Assembly (NCBI GenBank): GCA_905215805.1
Contig: CAJMRL010000001.1
Location: 243,678-307,677 of the forward strand
Reading direction: 5' to 3'
From: an uncultured bacterium
GTDB taxonomy: Bacteria > Bacillota > Clostridia > UBA1381
DNA: 64,000 bases
In this document: piece after piece, positions 62,501 through 64,000 of the stretch
Numbering within the stretch: the first letter of the stretch is position 1
Layout of the letters: each line of letters starts with the position of its first letter
Notes under the pieces: model-generated
The model's input: only the letters and a program-made list of their open reading frames with translations
Databases searched by the model: none
What the model was told of the DNA's origin: nothing
Translations under genes and position numbers: made by a program

Positions 62501-64000
62501 AACTTGTAATTGCAGAGAAACCGAGCGTCGGGGCGGCGATTGCCGCCGTACTTGGCGCGACTGAAAAGCGCAGCGGATATTTTGAGGGCGGCGGCTACCT
62601 TGTGTCGTGGTGTATCGGGCATTTGATTAGCCTTGCGGACGCGGCCACCTACAATGAGCAGTTCCGTAAATGGAATTACGACGATCTCCCCATTGTCCCG
62701 CAGGAATGGCAGTTTGTCATTGCCAGCGGCAAGGAGCAGCAGTTTTCCATTCTCAAAGACCTTATGCACCGCAGCGACGTTACCGAGATTGTCAACGCTT
62801 GCGACAGCGGGCGCGAGGGGGAACTCATTTTCCGCTTTGTCTATGAACAGGCGAATTGCAAAAAGCCCTTTTCCCGCCTTTGGATTAGCAGCATGGAAGA
62901 AAGCGCAATCCGCGAGGGCTTTTCAAACCTCAAAGACGGACGCGGCTATGACAACCTCTATCAATCCGCGCTTTGCAGAGCAAAGGCCGATTGGCTCATT
63001 GGCATTAACGCGACCCGCCTTTTCTCTATCCTCTACCATAAAACATTGAATGTCGGCAGAGTGCAAACGCCCACCCTTGCTATGCTGGTAGGCCGCGACT
63101 ATGCAATCAGCAGCTTTAAGAAAGAGAAATATTATGTCGTCCGGCTGGACGTTGGCGGTGTTGCCGCCCTTTCCGAAAGGCAGGACGACGAAGAGGCGGC
63201 GCGGCAGATGAAAGCGGCTTGCGAGAAATCGCAAGCCGTTTGTACTTCCCTCAAAAAAGAGAAAAAGACCGCAGCCCCGCCGAAGCTGTTTGACCTCACC
63301 GCCTTGCAGCGGGAAGCAAACCGCCTATTTGGATTTACGGCAAAACAGACCCTTGATTATGCGCAAGTCCTCTATGAAAAGCGGCTTTTGACCTATCCCC
63401 GCACCGACAGCAAATATATCACTTCCGATATGCAGGACAGCACAAAGGAACTCATTACCGGGCTTTGTTCTCTGCTCCCCATTATGCAGGACGTGAAGCT
63501 GCAAGCCGACCTTGCGAGGATTTGCGACAACAGCAAAGTAACCGACCATCACGCCATTTTGCCGACAGCGGAGTTTTTGAAAAACGGTTTTGCGCCCCTT
63601 GCCGAGAGCGAGAAAAAGCTAATGACCCTTGTGTGCGCAAAACTGCTTTGCGCCGTTGCCGCGCCCTATGAGTATGAAGCGGTTACGGCGGTTTTCACTT
63701 GCGGCGGCTATGCCTTTACCGCAAAGGGCAAAACGACGCTTTGCGAGGGTTGGCGCGAGATTGAAAGACTATCCCGCGCCGTAGCTGAAGGACAGGACGA
63801 GGACGCAGAGCCGGAAGCGGTTTTGCCCCCGCTTGCCGAGGGACAGGCCTTTGAAAATCCGGCAGCGGAGATCTCCGAGCGTTACACGCAGCCCCCAAAG
63901 GCATTTACCGAAGATACGTTGCTTTCGGCTATGGAGAGCGCGGGCAAGGAGGACACGCCGGAGGACGCGGAGCGCAAAGGGTTAGGCACCACCGCGACGC
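62497..64000 (+). CDS. topB: DNA topoisomerase III (3' end outside window)
   Basis: The frame opens at ATG 62497 (overlapping the previous stop as ATGA) and is open to the window edge, giving at least 501 of about 700 residues. TOPRIM motifs are KLVIAEKPSVGAAIAAVLGA and NACDSGREGELIFRF. The DNA-gate motif NVGRVQTPTLAMLV and the nucleophile Tyr in LLTYPRTDSKYI are present. In conjugative elements TopB relaxes DNA during transfer or replication. Confidence 0.95.
   Translation, partial: MKLVIAEKPSVGAAIAAVLGATEKRSGYFEGGGYLVSWCIGHLISLADAATYNEQFRKWNYDDLPIVPQEWQFVIASGKEQQFSILKDLMHRSDVTEIVNACDSGREGELIFRFVYEQANCKKPFSRLWISSMEESAIREGFSNLKDGRGYDNLYQSALCRAKADWLIGINATRLFSILYHKTLNVGRVQTPTLAMLVGRDYAISSFKKEKYYVVRLDVGGVAALSERQDDEEAARQMKAACEKSQAVCTSLKKEKKTAAPPKLFDLTALQREANRLFGFTAKQTLDYAQVLYEKRLLTYPRTDSKYITSDMQDSTKELITGLCSLLPIMQDVKLQADLARICDNSKVTDHHAILPTAEFLKNGFAPLAESEKKLMTLVCAKLLCAVAAPYEYEAVTAVFTCGGYAFTAKGKTTLCEGWREIERLSRAVAEGQDEDAEPEAVLPPLAEGQAFENPAAEISERYTQPPKAFTEDTLLSAMESAGKEDTPEDAERKGLGTTAT

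Larger units (their letters stand above)
48000..64000. mobile_element. Integrative and conjugative element, Tn1549/CTn type (left part)
   Basis: From about 48.0 kb the DNA becomes clearly richer in G and C and the genes are conjugative: serine recombinase, replication initiator, PcfB, VirD4, Maff2, VirB6, PrgI, VirB4, NlpC/P60, DUF4315, DUF4366, TopB. The left edge is estimated from the composition change near the GCGCGTAATGG sequence (48010-48020), upstream of the ylxM promoter. The relaxase and right end are beyond the window. The exact att sequence cannot be read. Confidence 0.9.

Overview
The window looks like a low-GC, Gram-positive anaerobe of the Clostridia. The evidence is the V-type ATPase operon, the ylxM-ffh-rpsP-khpA cluster, S-layer-homology and copper-amine-oxidase-like stalk domains, strong sigma-A promoters (TTGACA-17-TATAAT) and AGGAGG ribosome sites. 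A secreted rhamnogalacturonan lyase, a secreted esterase and a cytoplasmic GH43 enzyme suggest a gut plant-fibre or pectin user. A Monoglobus-like organism is possible, but that is inference and not proven here.

Layout. 1-6.2 kb: V-type ATPase operon (I partial, K, F, E, A, B, D). 6.4-14.1 kb: recJ, a bifunctional Rel (p)ppGpp enzyme, then yaaA-recF-remB-gyrB, the usual origin-side cluster but without dnaA-dnaN in front. 14.2-16.8 kb: phosphoketolase with a strong promoter and a long perfect inverted repeat in its leader. 16.9-19.2 kb (minus): hisH-hisF plus two small membrane proteins. 19.3-26.5 kb: GH43 enzyme; an operon joining a NYN/PIN-O6-alkylguanine alkyltransferase fusion to a Y-family polymerase; tRNA-Ala(CGC); a frameshifted S-layer-homology gene; a methyltransferase; a PAP2 phosphatase. 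26.5-33.3 kb: purine operon purE-(Zn ribbon)-purM-purN-IMP cyclohydrolase-AICAR transformylase-purD-dCMP deaminase-NUDIX, in which PurH is split into two proteins. 33.3-37.0 kb (minus): metal block (ZIP, HMA protein, CPC-type P-ATPase, CsoR) with recognisable operators. 37-41.4 kb: two MATE transporters, the first behind a probable guanidine-IV riboswitch, and a stalk-domain esterase. 41.4-45.6 kb: family-11 rhamnogalacturonan lyase, pyridoxal kinase and a cloverleaf-like 135-bp inverted-repeat element. 45.6-47.9 kb (minus): ylxM-ffh-rpsP-khpA.

From about 48.0 kb to the end the base composition and codon use become clearly more GC-rich. The genes are those of a Tn1549/CTn-type integrative and conjugative element: a serine recombinase missing its catalytic N-terminus, a replication initiator with internal 15-bp repeats, PcfB, the VirD4 coupling protein, a Maff2 pilin-like protein, VirB6, a radical SAM protein, PrgI, VirB4, an orphan beta-class DNA methyltransferase, an NlpC/P60 hydrolase, DUF4315, DUF4366 and topoisomerase III (cut by the window end). 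The relaxase and the right end lie outside.

The strongest candidates for something new are the NYN-alkyltransferase fusion coupled to a translesion polymerase, and the radical SAM gene inserted between core type IV secretion genes. All calls are from reading the sequence; no search was run.
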